From Caldilineaceae bacterium (GTDB lineage: Bacteria > Chloroflexota > Anaerolineae > Caldilineales > Caldilineaceae), in NCBI GenBank assembly GCA_026645575.1, contig JAPKMW010000082.1, positions 1 to 52,544 on the forward strand: a stretch of DNA of 52,544 nt, written 5' to 3'. Positions within the stretch are counted from its first letter, which is position 1, and every line of letters begins with the position of its first letter. Shown in pieces: positions 24,287-33,742 of the stretch. The position numbers and the translations under genes are program-made. The notes beneath the pieces are model-generated. The model was not told the DNA's origin and did no database searches. It worked only from the letters and a program-made list of their open reading frames with translations.

Positions 24287-25273
24287 TCAACTGTGCCAGG
24301 GGACGTGTAATCCTAGCTCTTGGGCGACTTCTTCCAGGCGCTTTTGGTGTTGGGGACCGACCGGGATGCCCTGAGCGCGGTAGGTGCGGGCGCGCATGGC
24401 CTCAACCCCGCCGGGGAGAAAGCTTTCTTCAAAGCCGGCCAGCGGTTGCAACTGTTTGACGGCGCGCACATAGGCGTCCATCTCCTGTTTGAACTGGTGG
24501 GCCTCCATAAACAGGTCAATCCGAAAGGCCATGACCAACGACCCTTGATTGGCGCCGGCCCAGGTACGCTTGGCCCGCTTAGGATCGAGCGGCACACCGG
24601 CCAGAAAACCACCCCAGGATTGGCAGATCGCGCCCATGCCCAGCGAGCGAAAGACCGTCCCCGGCGCCAGACGGATAATTTCCTCGCGGTGGGGCGAGTT
24701 GGCATAGAGGTCATGAATCGCGCCAAAGTCTAACAGTAATGACTCTTCCTCTCCCGCCGGCGCGCTAAAGGACATGGGCGAACCACCCGCCGCGCTCAAG
24801 ATCGGCTGCCCTGGTTGCAGATCCAGTTGGTGGCCAGAAGTGACAAAACAGAGCAGGTCGTGTGGCAGGGTCAGTCGTGAGTAGAGACCGGCGGCGCCAA
24901 AGTGACCATGATTGCGGGTCAGCGCCACCGCGATGCCCTGACTTTTGGCCTTTTCAATCAGCAACTGGGTCGCCAGGTAGGAAGGGAAATAGCCCAAGCC
25001 GCCATCGCCATCTACAAGCACACTCACTGGGGTCTCTTTGACAACCTGCACGTCCGGTTGGTTGTTGAGGATACGGTCACGCAGCAAACGGGCATAGGTC
25101 GCCATTTGGGTGGTGCCGTGGCTGAAGACGCCCCGCAGATCATTGGCGGTGAGCAGGTTCGCCAATAGCGCGGCTTTCTCCGCCGGCAAACCAACCGTTC
25201 GGCCCATCTGGTCGATCAAGGCTTCCAATACGGTGTGAGAGACAGGGATTGCAGTCGTCGGTGGTAAATTCAT
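24287..25273 (-). CDS. Ldh-family NAD(P)-dependent dehydrogenase (malate/L-lactate/ureidoglycolate type)
   Basis: A 328-aa cytoplasmic oxidoreductase of the Ldh2 family, unrelated in fold to classical lactate dehydrogenase. Seen: AALLANLLTANDLRGVFSHG (family D-L-R-G-x-x-S-H-G), ALTRNHGHFGAAGLYSRL (H-F-G-x-A-G-x-Y), LDFGAIHDLYANSPHREEI, then KRTWAGANQGSLVMAFRID and a C-terminal R-A-x-x-x-x-x-G-I-P-V segment. Length fits. The exact 2-hydroxyacid substrate cannot be assigned. Its start lies 57 bases after the Fur-type regulator in the same direction, so the two may be co-transcribed. Confidence 0.9.
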   Translation of the reverse strand: MNLPPTTAIPVSHTVLEALIDQMGRTVGLPAEKAALLANLLTANDLRGVFSHGTTQMATYARLLRDRILNNQPDVQVVKETPVSVLVDGDGGLGYFPSYLATQLLIEKAKSQGIAVALTRNHGHFGAAGLYSRLTLPHDLLCFVTSGHQLDLQPGQPILSAAGGSPMSFSAPAGEEESLLLDFGAIHDLYANSPHREEIIRLAPGTVFRSLGMGAICQSWGGFLAGVPLDPKRAKRTWAGANQGSLVMAFRIDLFMEAHQFKQEMDAYVRAVKQLQPLAGFEESFLPGGVEAMRARTYRAQGIPVGPQHQKRLEEVAQELGLHVPWHS

Positions 25274-25330
25274 AGACTCGTTTTCCTTTATGGTAGGCGG
25301 TGTACTAACGTTTTAAGGTGTGAGCGCGCC

Positions 25331-25765
25331 TCACGCTTGTTCAGCCTGACAGTAGGCGCAAAGTCCGGTGAGGATCAAATGAGAGGCATCGATCACGAAG
25401 CCATAGCGTTGTTGAATCTCGACCTGCAATGCGGCCAGCGGCCCGGCATCCATTTCAATCTCGTGATGACAACTACGACAGAGCAAATGGTGATGCGGCG
25501 AGCGACCGGCGATCTCATAGACCGTCTCGCTCGGTGCGATTTCCGCTTTGACGATCAGGCCCATGTTGAGCAGAAAGTGCAACGAACGATAGACCGTCGC
25601 TTGGTTGATCGCCGGCGCTTTCTGTTGCACCCGTTCCAGGATCTGGGGCAGGGTGGTATGACCACCGCCTGCACAAATCGCGTCCATAATAATCTGGCGT
25701 TGAGGCGTCATGCGATAGCCCCGTTCGCGCAAAAAAGAAACGTAATCCCACGTATGATGACTCAC
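25331..25765 (-). CDS. Fur-family metalloregulator
   Basis: A 144-aa Fur/PerR/Zur-type repressor. The winged helix runs over residues 10-85 (RGYRMTPQRQIIMDAI, NQATVYRSLHFLLNMGLI). Metal sites: HHHLLCRSCHHEIEMD (His91-93, Cys96, Cys99) and CAYC (Cys136, Cys139), the structural four-Cys zinc site plus sensing ligands. Which metal or oxidant it senses cannot be told. The GTG at 25765 is chosen because AAGGAG lies 7 bases before it; the open frame to 25855 is a poor N-terminus. The 312-base divergent gap to the giant protease gene (25766-26077) shows no other gene and no obvious Fur box. Confidence 0.92.
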   Translation of the reverse strand: MSHHTWDYVSFLRERGYRMTPQRQIIMDAICAGGGHTTLPQILERVQQKAPAINQATVYRSLHFLLNMGLIVKAEIAPSETVYEIAGRSPHHHLLCRSCHHEIEMDAGPLAALQVEIQQRYGFVIDASHLILTGLCAYCQAEQA

Positions 25766-26077
25766 CCACAGACTCCTTCGTCGTCGGATGCAAACAAGCA
25801 ACTGCCATCGCAACACCCTTTTCCTGGCCGCAACTTTCCCCTGGCCCAGGGTCATCTACTAGTATACCACATCACGCTTATCAACCGCCCGTAGCAATCT
25901 CGCTGGGGGTATATTTCAGCTTGGCCTGCTGTGCAAAAGATCACACCTTACCCTTATCCCACATCACAGCCCATAGCGACATATACCTGTAGACTAGCGT
26001 CATCCACTGCCAGTCGGCCCCATCGCCTGATGGGCGCCGGCTAGAAAATCGTCGTACTCTAGCAAAAAGGAGATGCT

Positions 26078-29000
26078 ATGTTACCTCATCCAGCGTTCCG
26101 ATCCCACCGGTTTCGACGCCATTGTCACTGGTTGCTCATCATCGCATTGTTGCTCAACCTGTTGAGCCAGATGGTGCTGCCAGCGACCACTGTGCGCGCC
26201 GCCGGGACAACCGGTACCGCGGCCAATGGCCCCGTGCGCGTCGCCTATCTCCACCGTGGCGATACGGCAACCGCCCAATCCTTTGCCGATCTGCTCAACG
26301 CCAACGGCTTTACGGTGCAAGCCTTTAGTTTTACCAGCACACCGGTGGCCCAACCCTTTAAAGTCCTGTTGCCGATCATCACCCGTGGCGGCGCAGGTGG
26401 GGCAGAAGCCGCCACCCCGCAACAAGTAGGCGCGCTACCCAACTTCGCCGCCTTCGACCTGATCATCATCGCCGCCGACACCGGCGCCGCCGATCAGTGG
26501 CAACCGGAAGCCGGCCTCCTGGAAGCTGTACGTGATGCCGGTCTGCCGGTGATCGCCCTCGGCGCCGGTGGTCATGCCTTTTTGGGCAAACTGGGTCTGC
26601 CCATTGGTCATCCCAATGGCAGCAGCAGCACAACGACAACTGTCCAAGTGGGCGATTTGGGCGCGAGCCAGCCACTATATGAAGGTATGACCCTGCCGGG
26701 AGATAATCTGTTGGCGCTCTACACCAGCGCCCAACCTGTTATCGCGCCGCCGCTGACCGAAGCGCCGGTCGATGGTGCGCGTCTGGCCGCGTTGCCGGAT
26801 GGGAGCAATCTTTACCCAATTGCTAAGGCTGGCCGCTTTTACTTCTGGGGGCTGGCCGGCGCGCCCTCCGCTATGACCGACACCGGCAAGCAACTTTTCC
26901 TCAACCTGGCCCGCTTTTCCACAGAAAAATGGGAGATCCAACTGCGCGCCCGCACCTTCACCCCCACACCGGGGCTGGATGCGGCGTTGGTGACGGCGCT
27001 CCAGGGCAGCAGCGGTCTCCACGCCTTTGCCCAACTAAGCCGCCAACCGAGTGAAGAGGAGCGCAAGGCATTGAACGCCATTGGCATCAACCTTGTCAGC
27101 TTTGTGGGCGATATGCTCTACACCGCCTTTGTCACCCCGACGCCGGACGCCGCACACCCGACCTTCCTAAGCCTGGTGCGCTGGCTGGGGCCGATTCAAC
27201 CGACCGATAAGATCGACCCCAAGATTCAGGCCGGTCAATTTGAACCCTGGGCCGACAATGGCGATGGCACAGTCAAGCTGCTTATCCACTTCCATGAGGA
27301 TGTGGCGCCGGAAGCCGCAGTCGCCCAGTTGACCCAGGCCGGCATTGCCCACCAACCCTTTAGCGAACATGTTTATAGCGCCAATGTCGCCAAGAGCGCA
27401 ATCCCCCAAGTCGCGGCGCTCGATGGCGTGCGCTGGATCGAGGAAGGGCCGCTGCCCAACCTGCCGGAAAATGATTCGACTCGTGGCGAAATGACCGTCG
27501 ATCCGGTGCAAGCCGCTAATATCAATGGCGGCTCGATCTTCTACGCCGGGCTGGATGGCAGCGGCGTGAAGGTGGCCGTCTTTGATTCAGGCATCAACGC
27601 CGACAACTCGCCGGGCAACGGTCACAACGACTTTGCCGGTCGCCTGCTGCGCACCATGAACGACAGCAACAGCCACGGCAGCCACGTGGCCGGCATTATC
27701 GGCGCCAGTGGGGCCAACAGCGTGACCAACTGCCCGCCGGAGTTGGCCCCCTGCACCGCCTTCCAGATGCGCGGCATGGCCCCTGGCGTGCGGCTGGCCC
27801 CCTACGGCGACCGCACGGCTGGCAACTTTGACGACGCGGTCAACAACCACGGTGTGGAGATCAGTAACAGTTCGCAATATCAGACCTGCGGTTCCTACGA
27901 CGCCCACGCGCAACTGCTCGACGGGTTTATCCGGGGCGACGGCATGAATGGCGGTACGGCTGTCCCGGCCCACCAGATGGTGAAATCGGCAGGTAACTCT
28001 GGCACATCCGGTCAATATTGTGACGCCGCCGGTTACTTTGCCGTCACCGGTTCAGCAAAGAATTTGCTGATGGTCGGAGCGTTGGAAGCGCAAAACAACC
28101 TGAATCTGCGCCAGAGCAGCAGCCGCGGTCCGACCTGGGATGGTCGCCTCAAGCCCGATGTCATGGGCATTGGCTGCGGTCACTCGACCGATAATGACAG
28201 CCAGGGCTATATCTCCAAGTGTGGCACGTCGATGGCTGCGCCCGCCGTCACCGGCATTCTGGCGCTGATGACCGAGCAATATCATCACTCCTTTGGCCCC
28301 AGCCGCCCCCGCCCGTCCACGCTGCGCGCTGTGGTGGTGCAGAACGCCACCGACTTGATCCACGACCCGGCGCAACCCGGCTTTGCCGAATATGGTTGGA
28401 ATGATCCAGATACGGGTCAGCCAGTCATCTACCACGCCGGGCCAGACTGGGCTACGGGCTATGGCATTGCCAACGGTCAGCGCGCGGTCAATGCCATTCG
28501 CGCCCACAACTTTGTCGAGGGAACCGTCTCGCCTGGCGATCCGCAGGATACCTATGTCATCAACATTCCCGCCGGCACGCCGGAATTGAAGTTCACCCTG
28601 GTCTGGGACGATGAGCCGGGCAACCCGATGTTAGCCGTCACCGCGGCCCAACTGGTCAACAACCTTGACCTGACCTTGGAAGGCCCCGGCGGCGTGGTGA
28701 TTCGCCCTTGGGTGCTGGCGCCGCTGCCCGCTTCGGCTGATCTCCCCGGCGGCGACGCCGACCCGATTGTGCGCAATACCCACATTATGCCGGCGACGCG
28801 CAATGTGGACAATCTCAACAACACGGAACAGGTGCAGGTTGCCAACCCGGCCGCCGGCGCCTGGACCATTCGCATCAATGCCGCCAGCTTGCCCAACGGC
28901 AACGCGCAACCCTACAGCCTGGCCGGCGACTTCCGCACCCTCAACATTGTCAGTCCGCAGACCGGCAATGTGGCCGAAGCCGGCGACCCGGCCAACCCCA

Positions 29001-31192
29001 ATGTAGTGCCGGTGATCGTGGAAGCGGTGCGCAGCATCGACGGCGCGACCAGCGCCCTGAGTGATGCCACCGCCGGCGATTTTACCGTGCAAATTGAAGG
29101 CACAGCGGCGACGATTGTTAACGGGACGCCAGTGGGTGATCAATTCTGGCTGATGGTGCGCCCGGCAGCCGGGACCTACAGCGCCGGCAGCAAATATGAC
29201 CTGAGCGTCACCTGGAACGGTCATGGCAGCGACAGCGAAACCCGCGCCATCCTCTTCACCGAACGGGAGATTACCGACCGCGCCGTGGTCATTGACCGCT
29301 CCGGCAGCATGGCTGACTATGACAAGATGGCCGCGGCCCAGAATGCCGCCCGCCTCTTTATCGACCAATCGCTGGCCGATGATCGCATTGCCGTGGTCAG
29401 CTTTAGCACCAATGCCAGTGTTGATTATCCCACAACGCTGGTGCCGAATCTGGGGCCAGCCGCTATATTGGACGCCGCCAAAGCGACCATCAATGGCCTG
29501 ACGCCCAGTGGCATGACTGCCATCGGTAAGGGCTTGATCGAAGGGCAAGGGCAGGTGACAGCCGCCCCTGCCGACCACAGTGTGGCCGATGTGGTGATTC
29601 TGTTGAGCGACGGTATGGAAAATGTCGATCCGCTTTACCACACCCCGGCGGTCGAAGGGTTGATTGAACCGAGTGATACGATTGTGCATACAGTGGCGGT
29701 CGGCCCCGCCAGCGCCGGGTTCCACAGCTTGTTGGATGAGATTGCCAACAGCAACGGCGGCGAGTTCCGCGCTGTCAATGAAGCAGGCGCTGGGATGATG
29801 GTGGCGGCTGACGCCAGCGCCGCGGCGGCAACGCCCCAGGTTGGCATCGACGCCTGGCCGCAGACCTTGCCCAACCGCTTGGGTGATGTCTACAAGCAAT
29901 ATGCCGAGGAGATTTTGAACGAAAGCCGGCTCTTCCAGGCGCGTGGCGTGGGCAACCCGGCCAGCACCGGCGCCCCGCAGAGCTTTACGGTCAACGTACC
30001 GGAGGGTTTGAGTCGCGTCAACTTCTCGTTCAACTGGGCGCAGCCAAATGGCAACAGCTTCTTCCAGGTGACCGACCCAAAGCAGAATACCTATTTCTAT
30101 AAGTTTGGCGACCCCAACAACAAGAATTGCCGCGGCGACGACACCCACATTGTCTGCATCATCGACGCCCCCATCCCTGGCACCTGGACCATCAACTTCC
30201 GGGTGGCCGGCGAAGCAAATGAGTGGGCCATGTGGGTGAGCGCGCGCGCCGCTGTCAGCTTCCACCTCTGGGTCGGCACGCCGGAGCGCGACCGGGTGAT
30301 GGGGGAGCCGGTGCATCTGTTGGGCTTCCTGGGTCAGGGTGAAAAGGGGCTAGCCGGCCAGTCGATCAAGCTCAATATCTTCTACCCCGGTGGCGGTTCC
30401 CGTGCGTTAGCACTCTTTGACGATGGCTTGCATGGCGACGGGCAGAAGAATGACGGATTGTATGGCAACTTCTTTGGCGAAGGAACTGTGCCGGGCGCCT
30501 ATGCGGTACGGGGCATGGCGGAAGGGCAAGACACGCTCAACCAGCCCTACACCCTCTTCAAGAACACCGGTTTCCATCTGCGCCCCAAGGTGGTCTATGT
30601 CCACAAAGGCGACTTGGAGACCGCAGCGGCCTACCGCCAGTTGATCGAAGAGAACGGTGTGGCCGTGGATCAACTGACCATGGCGCAACTGCCCACGGCC
30701 AATCTACGCCCCTACAGCCTGGCGATCATCGCCCCGGAGACCGGCGACCTGAGTGAATGGGGCACGGACGAAATGGTGCGCCGCATTGTCGAGTTCAAGT
30801 TGCCGGTGCTAGGGCTGGGCAAGGGGGGATACGCCTTCTTTGGCAAGCTCAAGCTGAACATCGGCTGGGGCAATGGCGCTCATGGCACAGGTGACAGCGT
30901 GGTGCGCGAGAATTTCAACGACCAGTTCTGGCACTACCCCTATGACTTCCTGGTGGCCGAGCAGCGCATCTGGCAGATCTACGCTGAACCGAGTCCACGG
31001 GTGGGCATCTTCCTGGGTAATCAGCCCACCGGCGTGCAGGTCTTCGGCTATAACAATGCCCAGGGTCAATACGCCGACCTGATCATGGAAAATGGTCGCT
31101 ATCTGCTCTGGGGCTTTGACAAAGGGCCAAAGAGCATGACGGATGATGGCCGGAACTTGCTGGTGAATGCGGTCTATCGCACGATGCAGTAG
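26078..31192 (+). CDS. giant secreted subtilase with vWA domain and duplicated terminal domains
   Basis: A 1704-aa secreted protein with a signal peptide (about residues 1-41, hydrophobic WLLIIALLLNLLSQMVL). An S8 peptidase domain has Asp503 (AVFDSGIN), His533 (SHGSHVAG) and Ser718 (GTSMAAP). Then follow a proprotein-convertase-like beta region, a vWA domain with MIDAS DRSGS (1073-1077), and a DDG..GDG..DGLYG segment typical of choice-of-anchor X proteins. Residues 53-285 and 1504-1704 are copies of one alpha/beta domain (V-x-Y-x-H-x-G-D start; LGxGGxAFxGKL; MTDxG). The N-copy contains VLLPIITRG, like the L-P-L tails of neighbours. AAAGGAG precedes the ATG. A perfect hairpin follows. Confidence 0.9.
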   Translation: MLPHPAFRSHRFRRHCHWLLIIALLLNLLSQMVLPATTVRAAGTTGTAANGPVRVAYLHRGDTATAQSFADLLNANGFTVQAFSFTSTPVAQPFKVLLPIITRGGAGGAEAATPQQVGALPNFAAFDLIIIAADTGAADQWQPEAGLLEAVRDAGLPVIALGAGGHAFLGKLGLPIGHPNGSSSTTTTVQVGDLGASQPLYEGMTLPGDNLLALYTSAQPVIAPPLTEAPVDGARLAALPDGSNLYPIAKAGRFYFWGLAGAPSAMTDTGKQLFLNLARFSTEKWEIQLRARTFTPTPGLDAALVTALQGSSGLHAFAQLSRQPSEEERKALNAIGINLVSFVGDMLYTAFVTPTPDAAHPTFLSLVRWLGPIQPTDKIDPKIQAGQFEPWADNGDGTVKLLIHFHEDVAPEAAVAQLTQAGIAHQPFSEHVYSANVAKSAIPQVAALDGVRWIEEGPLPNLPENDSTRGEMTVDPVQAANINGGSIFYAGLDGSGVKVAVFDSGINADNSPGNGHNDFAGRLLRTMNDSNSHGSHVAGIIGASGANSVTNCPPELAPCTAFQMRGMAPGVRLAPYGDRTAGNFDDAVNNHGVEISNSSQYQTCGSYDAHAQLLDGFIRGDGMNGGTAVPAHQMVKSAGNSGTSGQYCDAAGYFAVTGSAKNLLMVGALEAQNNLNLRQSSSRGPTWDGRLKPDVMGIGCGHSTDNDSQGYISKCGTSMAAPAVTGILALMTEQYHHSFGPSRPRPSTLRAVVVQNATDLIHDPAQPGFAEYGWNDPDTGQPVIYHAGPDWATGYGIANGQRAVNAIRAHNFVEGTVSPGDPQDTYVINIPAGTPELKFTLVWDDEPGNPMLAVTAAQLVNNLDLTLEGPGGVVIRPWVLAPLPASADLPGGDADPIVRNTHIMPATRNVDNLNNTEQVQVANPAAGAWTIRINAASLPNGNAQPYSLAGDFRTLNIVSPQTGNVAEAGDPANPNVVPVIVEAVRSIDGATSALSDATAGDFTVQIEGTAATIVNGTPVGDQFWLMVRPAAGTYSAGSKYDLSVTWNGHGSDSETRAILFTEREITDRAVVIDRSGSMADYDKMAAAQNAARLFIDQSLADDRIAVVSFSTNASVDYPTTLVPNLGPAAILDAAKATINGLTPSGMTAIGKGLIEGQGQVTAAPADHSVADVVILLSDGMENVDPLYHTPAVEGLIEPSDTIVHTVAVGPASAGFHSLLDEIANSNGGEFRAVNEAGAGMMVAADASAAAATPQVGIDAWPQTLPNRLGDVYKQYAEEILNESRLFQARGVGNPASTGAPQSFTVNVPEGLSRVNFSFNWAQPNGNSFFQVTDPKQNTYFYKFGDPNNKNCRGDDTHIVCIIDAPIPGTWTINFRVAGEANEWAMWVSARAAVSFHLWVGTPERDRVMGEPVHLLGFLGQGEKGLAGQSIKLNIFYPGGGSRALALFDDGLHGDGQKNDGLYGNFFGEGTVPGAYAVRGMAEGQDTLNQPYTLFKNTGFHLRPKVVYVHKGDLETAAAYRQLIEENGVAVDQLTMAQLPTANLRPYSLAIIAPETGDLSEWGTDEMVRRIVEFKLPVLGLGKGGYAFFGKLKLNIGWGNGAHGTGDSVVRENFNDQFWHYPYDFLVAEQRIWQIYAEPSPRVGIFLGNQPTGVQVFGYNNAQGQYADLIMENGRYLLWGFDKGPKSMTDDGRNLLVNAVYRTMQ

Positions 31193-31198
31193 CGTGTA

Positions 31199-31259
31199 AG
31201 AGATTGAGAGATAAAGAGATTGAGGTTATAGGACTCAATCTCTTTATCTCTCAATCTCT
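31199..31259 (+). repeat. octamer inverted repeat with perfect 24-bp arms
   Basis: Three AGAGATTG-like octamers (31199-31222) and their exact reverse complement (31236-31259) enclose a 13-base loop. It begins 7 bases after the stop of the giant protease and is followed by CGTTTTATC, so it could serve as its terminator or an mRNA 3'-end stabiliser. Same octamer family as 71-126 and 48641-48717. Confidence 0.92.
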
Positions 31260-31365
31260 CGTTTTATCACAAGGTTCAAGATAGCTCTTTGATTTGCTAA
31301 CCGTGCTTGTCAATAGATCGTTAACGATAAATTTTGAGCAAATTATCAATCCAACTTGCGTGGCG

Positions 31366-31490
31366 ACATCAAAGGCTAGCGGTGGCGGTGGTTGGCTGTA
31401 ATCGAGTGACAGATCGTAACCCGCTTTGTCATAAATAGCAGGGAAGACAGCTTGCAGATCAAGCGGTATATCCTGAGTCGTGAGTGCGTT
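31366..31490 (-). pseudogene. remnant of a DUF4058-like C-terminus
   Basis: On the minus strand the frame reads ..QDIPLDLQAVFPAIYDKAG then YDLSLDYSQPPPPLAF, which I recognise as the conserved end of DUF4058 proteins (D-x-x-x-x-L-D-L-Q-x-x-x-x-x-x-Y-D-x-x-x-Y-D-L-x-I-D-Y). There is no start codon and the rest of the family's roughly 250-residue sequence is absent. It lies just past the second subtilase gene and occupies the gap 31260-31508 with otherwise unassigned sequence. A DUF4058 assignment is from memory. Confidence 0.5.
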
Positions 31491-31508
31491 GCACGGGTTA
31501 CAAGCGCC

Positions 31509-33644
31509 TTAGCGCATGGCAAGCGGGAGGAAGAGGAGCTTGGCCGGTGCGGTTCTTAACAGGGCCTCATTGCTATAGCCGCTCCCAAAGGCACTTTGGG
31601 CATCGTCGCGGGTGCGGGCGCGAACAGCGAAGTAATAGTCGCCGCCGGTGGGCAGGCCAGGCAGATCGAAAATGGTATAGCTACTGGTTTGGGCTAGCGC
31701 CGTCATCCCCAGCGGTTGATAGGGGCCACCCGGTTGACGGGCATAGCCAACCTCGATCACACTGTCACTGCGTAGAGGCTGGGGGGTTGTCCAGTGGAGG
31801 ACAATGCTGCCGGTGTGGGTGATTACTTGCAGCGCAAGCGGGGTCGGGTTGGGCGTCTGATCTTGACCGCCGATGATCAACTCACCACTCTCCAAGCCAA
31901 CGGTGGCGGCGATGCGCGTCGCACCGGGAGGGACGGTCACGCGATAGGGCGCCGCCGCAGGCGAAACGGTGGCGCCGCCGCTGGTACGTAGTTCGTAGGT
32001 GATGGTTGTCGTGGCGGGAACAAGGTAGAAAAGAAAGTTGCCGGCCCGATCGCTGATGGCCGTCGCCAGCGGCTCCTGACCATTGGCGGCATAAAGGGCC
32101 ACGGTGGCCTGCATCTCTACCCCCAAAGCTGCAAATGTTTCATCGCTGGCGGCCAGGCCATCGTTGTTGCTATCAATAAAAAGTGCGCCATGGATAACCG
32201 CAGCGTTAGCCGACATAGCGGTCATATCAATGTCATACGGGCCGGCCAAACCATTGGCAAAAAAGAGCGGCTGGTGATGGGTGGCATTGCGCAACTTGAT
32301 GGTATAGGGCGCGTTTTTGGCATCGTAGACCAGATCAAAGGTGAAGATTCCGGCATGGTTCGGGTAGGTGACAGCCAGGCGGCGGGCGCCATTTTGGGCA
32401 TAGAGTTCAATGTATGTTGTGGTGGCGGTATACGGCTCGGCAGCGGCCAGTTCCTCGGCATCGCGCTGACCGTTCTGGTTGGCGTCAAAATAGAGGGAGC
32501 CATAGACCCGGTAGCGGTCGCCGGTGCAATATTCCGGGGCAGCAGCAGAGTTGGCCCGCCAGACTTTGGCTAGTTCCAAAGCGGCGCCGGCATCCAATAA
32601 GCCATAGCCATATTCGGGATCAAAACCGGGCTTGCCCAGATCCTTGGCCGAGCGAGTGAGAATCTCCTGCACATCCCAAGCGGAGAGATCGGGGCGGGCC
32701 GAAAAGAGCAGGGCGGCTACACCACTGGCATGGGGCGCAGCAAAGGAAGTGCCGCTAGCGCTGGCATAATCCCCTTGACTATAACCCTTTTGCCCGGAGA
32801 CATCCGGGCCGTAGATAGCGACACCGGGCGCAACAATGTCCACGCCCAGACCATAGGTGGAAAAACTGGCCCGTTGTGCATTGCGATCCACAGCGCCAAC
32901 GCCCAATACGCAATCATACGCAGCCGGGAAGAGCGCCTGATTTTGGCCCGTATTACCGGCAGAGGCAACGACCAACACGCCGCTATTGGTCGCATCGGCA
33001 ATGGCCTGACGTTCAAAGCGGTCATCGAGCGAACTGGCAAAGTTAATGTTGATCACACGGGTGCCTTGCCGTTCGGGACTGGCGGCATAGTGGATTGGGT
33101 CTTGGAAATCATAATCCGCTGCCAATTGCGCATCCGCCCCGTCCAACGTGCGAGCCGCGCGGCTGCCGGGGCTGACCTTGATCGGCAGAATTTGGACATT
33201 GCCGGCAATCCCAGCCGTACCCAAACCATTGTTGACCGCAGCGGCAATGATACCGGCGGCCAAGGTGCCATGACCGTTTTCGTCGCGGGGCGGGCCTTGT
33301 AGATAAAAGGTGCGACCGTCGGGGTGAATATGGTCGGCCAATTCAGGATGGTCAAAATCAATGCCGGTGTCAATTAAGGCGACAACCACCCGCGGGTCGC
33401 CGTGGGTATAGCGCCAGGCGTCCTGGACGTTGATCAGGTCGAGGCCATATTGTTCGCCCTGCTGGTAATCAGGATCATTGGGCAAAGTAGCGCCGGCTGT
33501 GGCATTATCGGCAGCCCAAAGTGGCAGTGGCGATCCGCAAGCAATCAGTGCGATCACCAGTGGCAACCAGCGCCAGCAGCGTTGCAGCCAGCCACTGGTG
33601 ACAGCGAAGGTGAACCCGAAGAAGTGTGCGTATTGTTTCATCAT
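31509..33644 (-). CDS. secreted subtilisin-like serine protease with FN3 domain and L-P-L tail
   Basis: A 711-aa S8 peptidase. Signal peptide: basic start, then WLPLVIALIACGSPLPLWA. Catalytic triad: Asp92 (ALIDTGIDFDHPEL), His125 (NGHGTLAAGI) and Ser300 (GTSFAAPHASG), with ASAGNTG supplying the oxyanion Asn. The core resembles thermitase/fervidolysin-type subtilases. Downstream are two SdrD-B-like modules (YGSLYFDANQNGQRDAEE and HGALFIDSNNDGLAASDE), an FN3-like domain and the tail KLLFLPLAMR. The start is the first of two ATGs, with GGAG upstream; the longer frame to 33758 is not signal-like. Single leftward gene, probably extracellular nutrition or processing. Confidence 0.9.
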   Translation of the reverse strand: MMKQYAHFFGFTFAVTSGWLQRCWRWLPLVIALIACGSPLPLWAADNATAGATLPNDPDYQQGEQYGLDLINVQDAWRYTHGDPRVVVALIDTGIDFDHPELADHIHPDGRTFYLQGPPRDENGHGTLAAGIIAAAVNNGLGTAGIAGNVQILPIKVSPGSRAARTLDGADAQLAADYDFQDPIHYAASPERQGTRVININFASSLDDRFERQAIADATNSGVLVVASAGNTGQNQALFPAAYDCVLGVGAVDRNAQRASFSTYGLGVDIVAPGVAIYGPDVSGQKGYSQGDYASASGTSFAAPHASGVAALLFSARPDLSAWDVQEILTRSAKDLGKPGFDPEYGYGLLDAGAALELAKVWRANSAAAPEYCTGDRYRVYGSLYFDANQNGQRDAEELAAAEPYTATTTYIELYAQNGARRLAVTYPNHAGIFTFDLVYDAKNAPYTIKLRNATHHQPLFFANGLAGPYDIDMTAMSANAAVIHGALFIDSNNDGLAASDETFAALGVEMQATVALYAANGQEPLATAISDRAGNFLFYLVPATTTITYELRTSGGATVSPAAAPYRVTVPPGATRIAATVGLESGELIIGGQDQTPNPTPLALQVITHTGSIVLHWTTPQPLRSDSVIEVGYARQPGGPYQPLGMTALAQTSSYTIFDLPGLPTGGDYYFAVRARTRDDAQSAFGSGYSNEALLRTAPAKLLFLPLAMR

Positions 33645-33742
33645 GACCAACGTTGCTCCGACAATTGACTGATAACTTGTATAATACTTTAGAGAAATTT
33701 GGCGGCCTACAATGACCAACTGCGGAGTATTGTAGTCAACAA

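Noticed and set aside
25766..26077. Fur box in front of the Fur-family gene
   Set aside because: I looked for a GATAATGATTATC-like inverted repeat; only weak AT-rich matches exist, so I do not annotate an operator.
28631..30316. 561-residue minus-strand ORF inside the giant subtilase gene
   Set aside because: It is an antisense shadow: His/Gly/Ala/Arg-rich, no motifs, while the plus strand encodes the vWA domain there.
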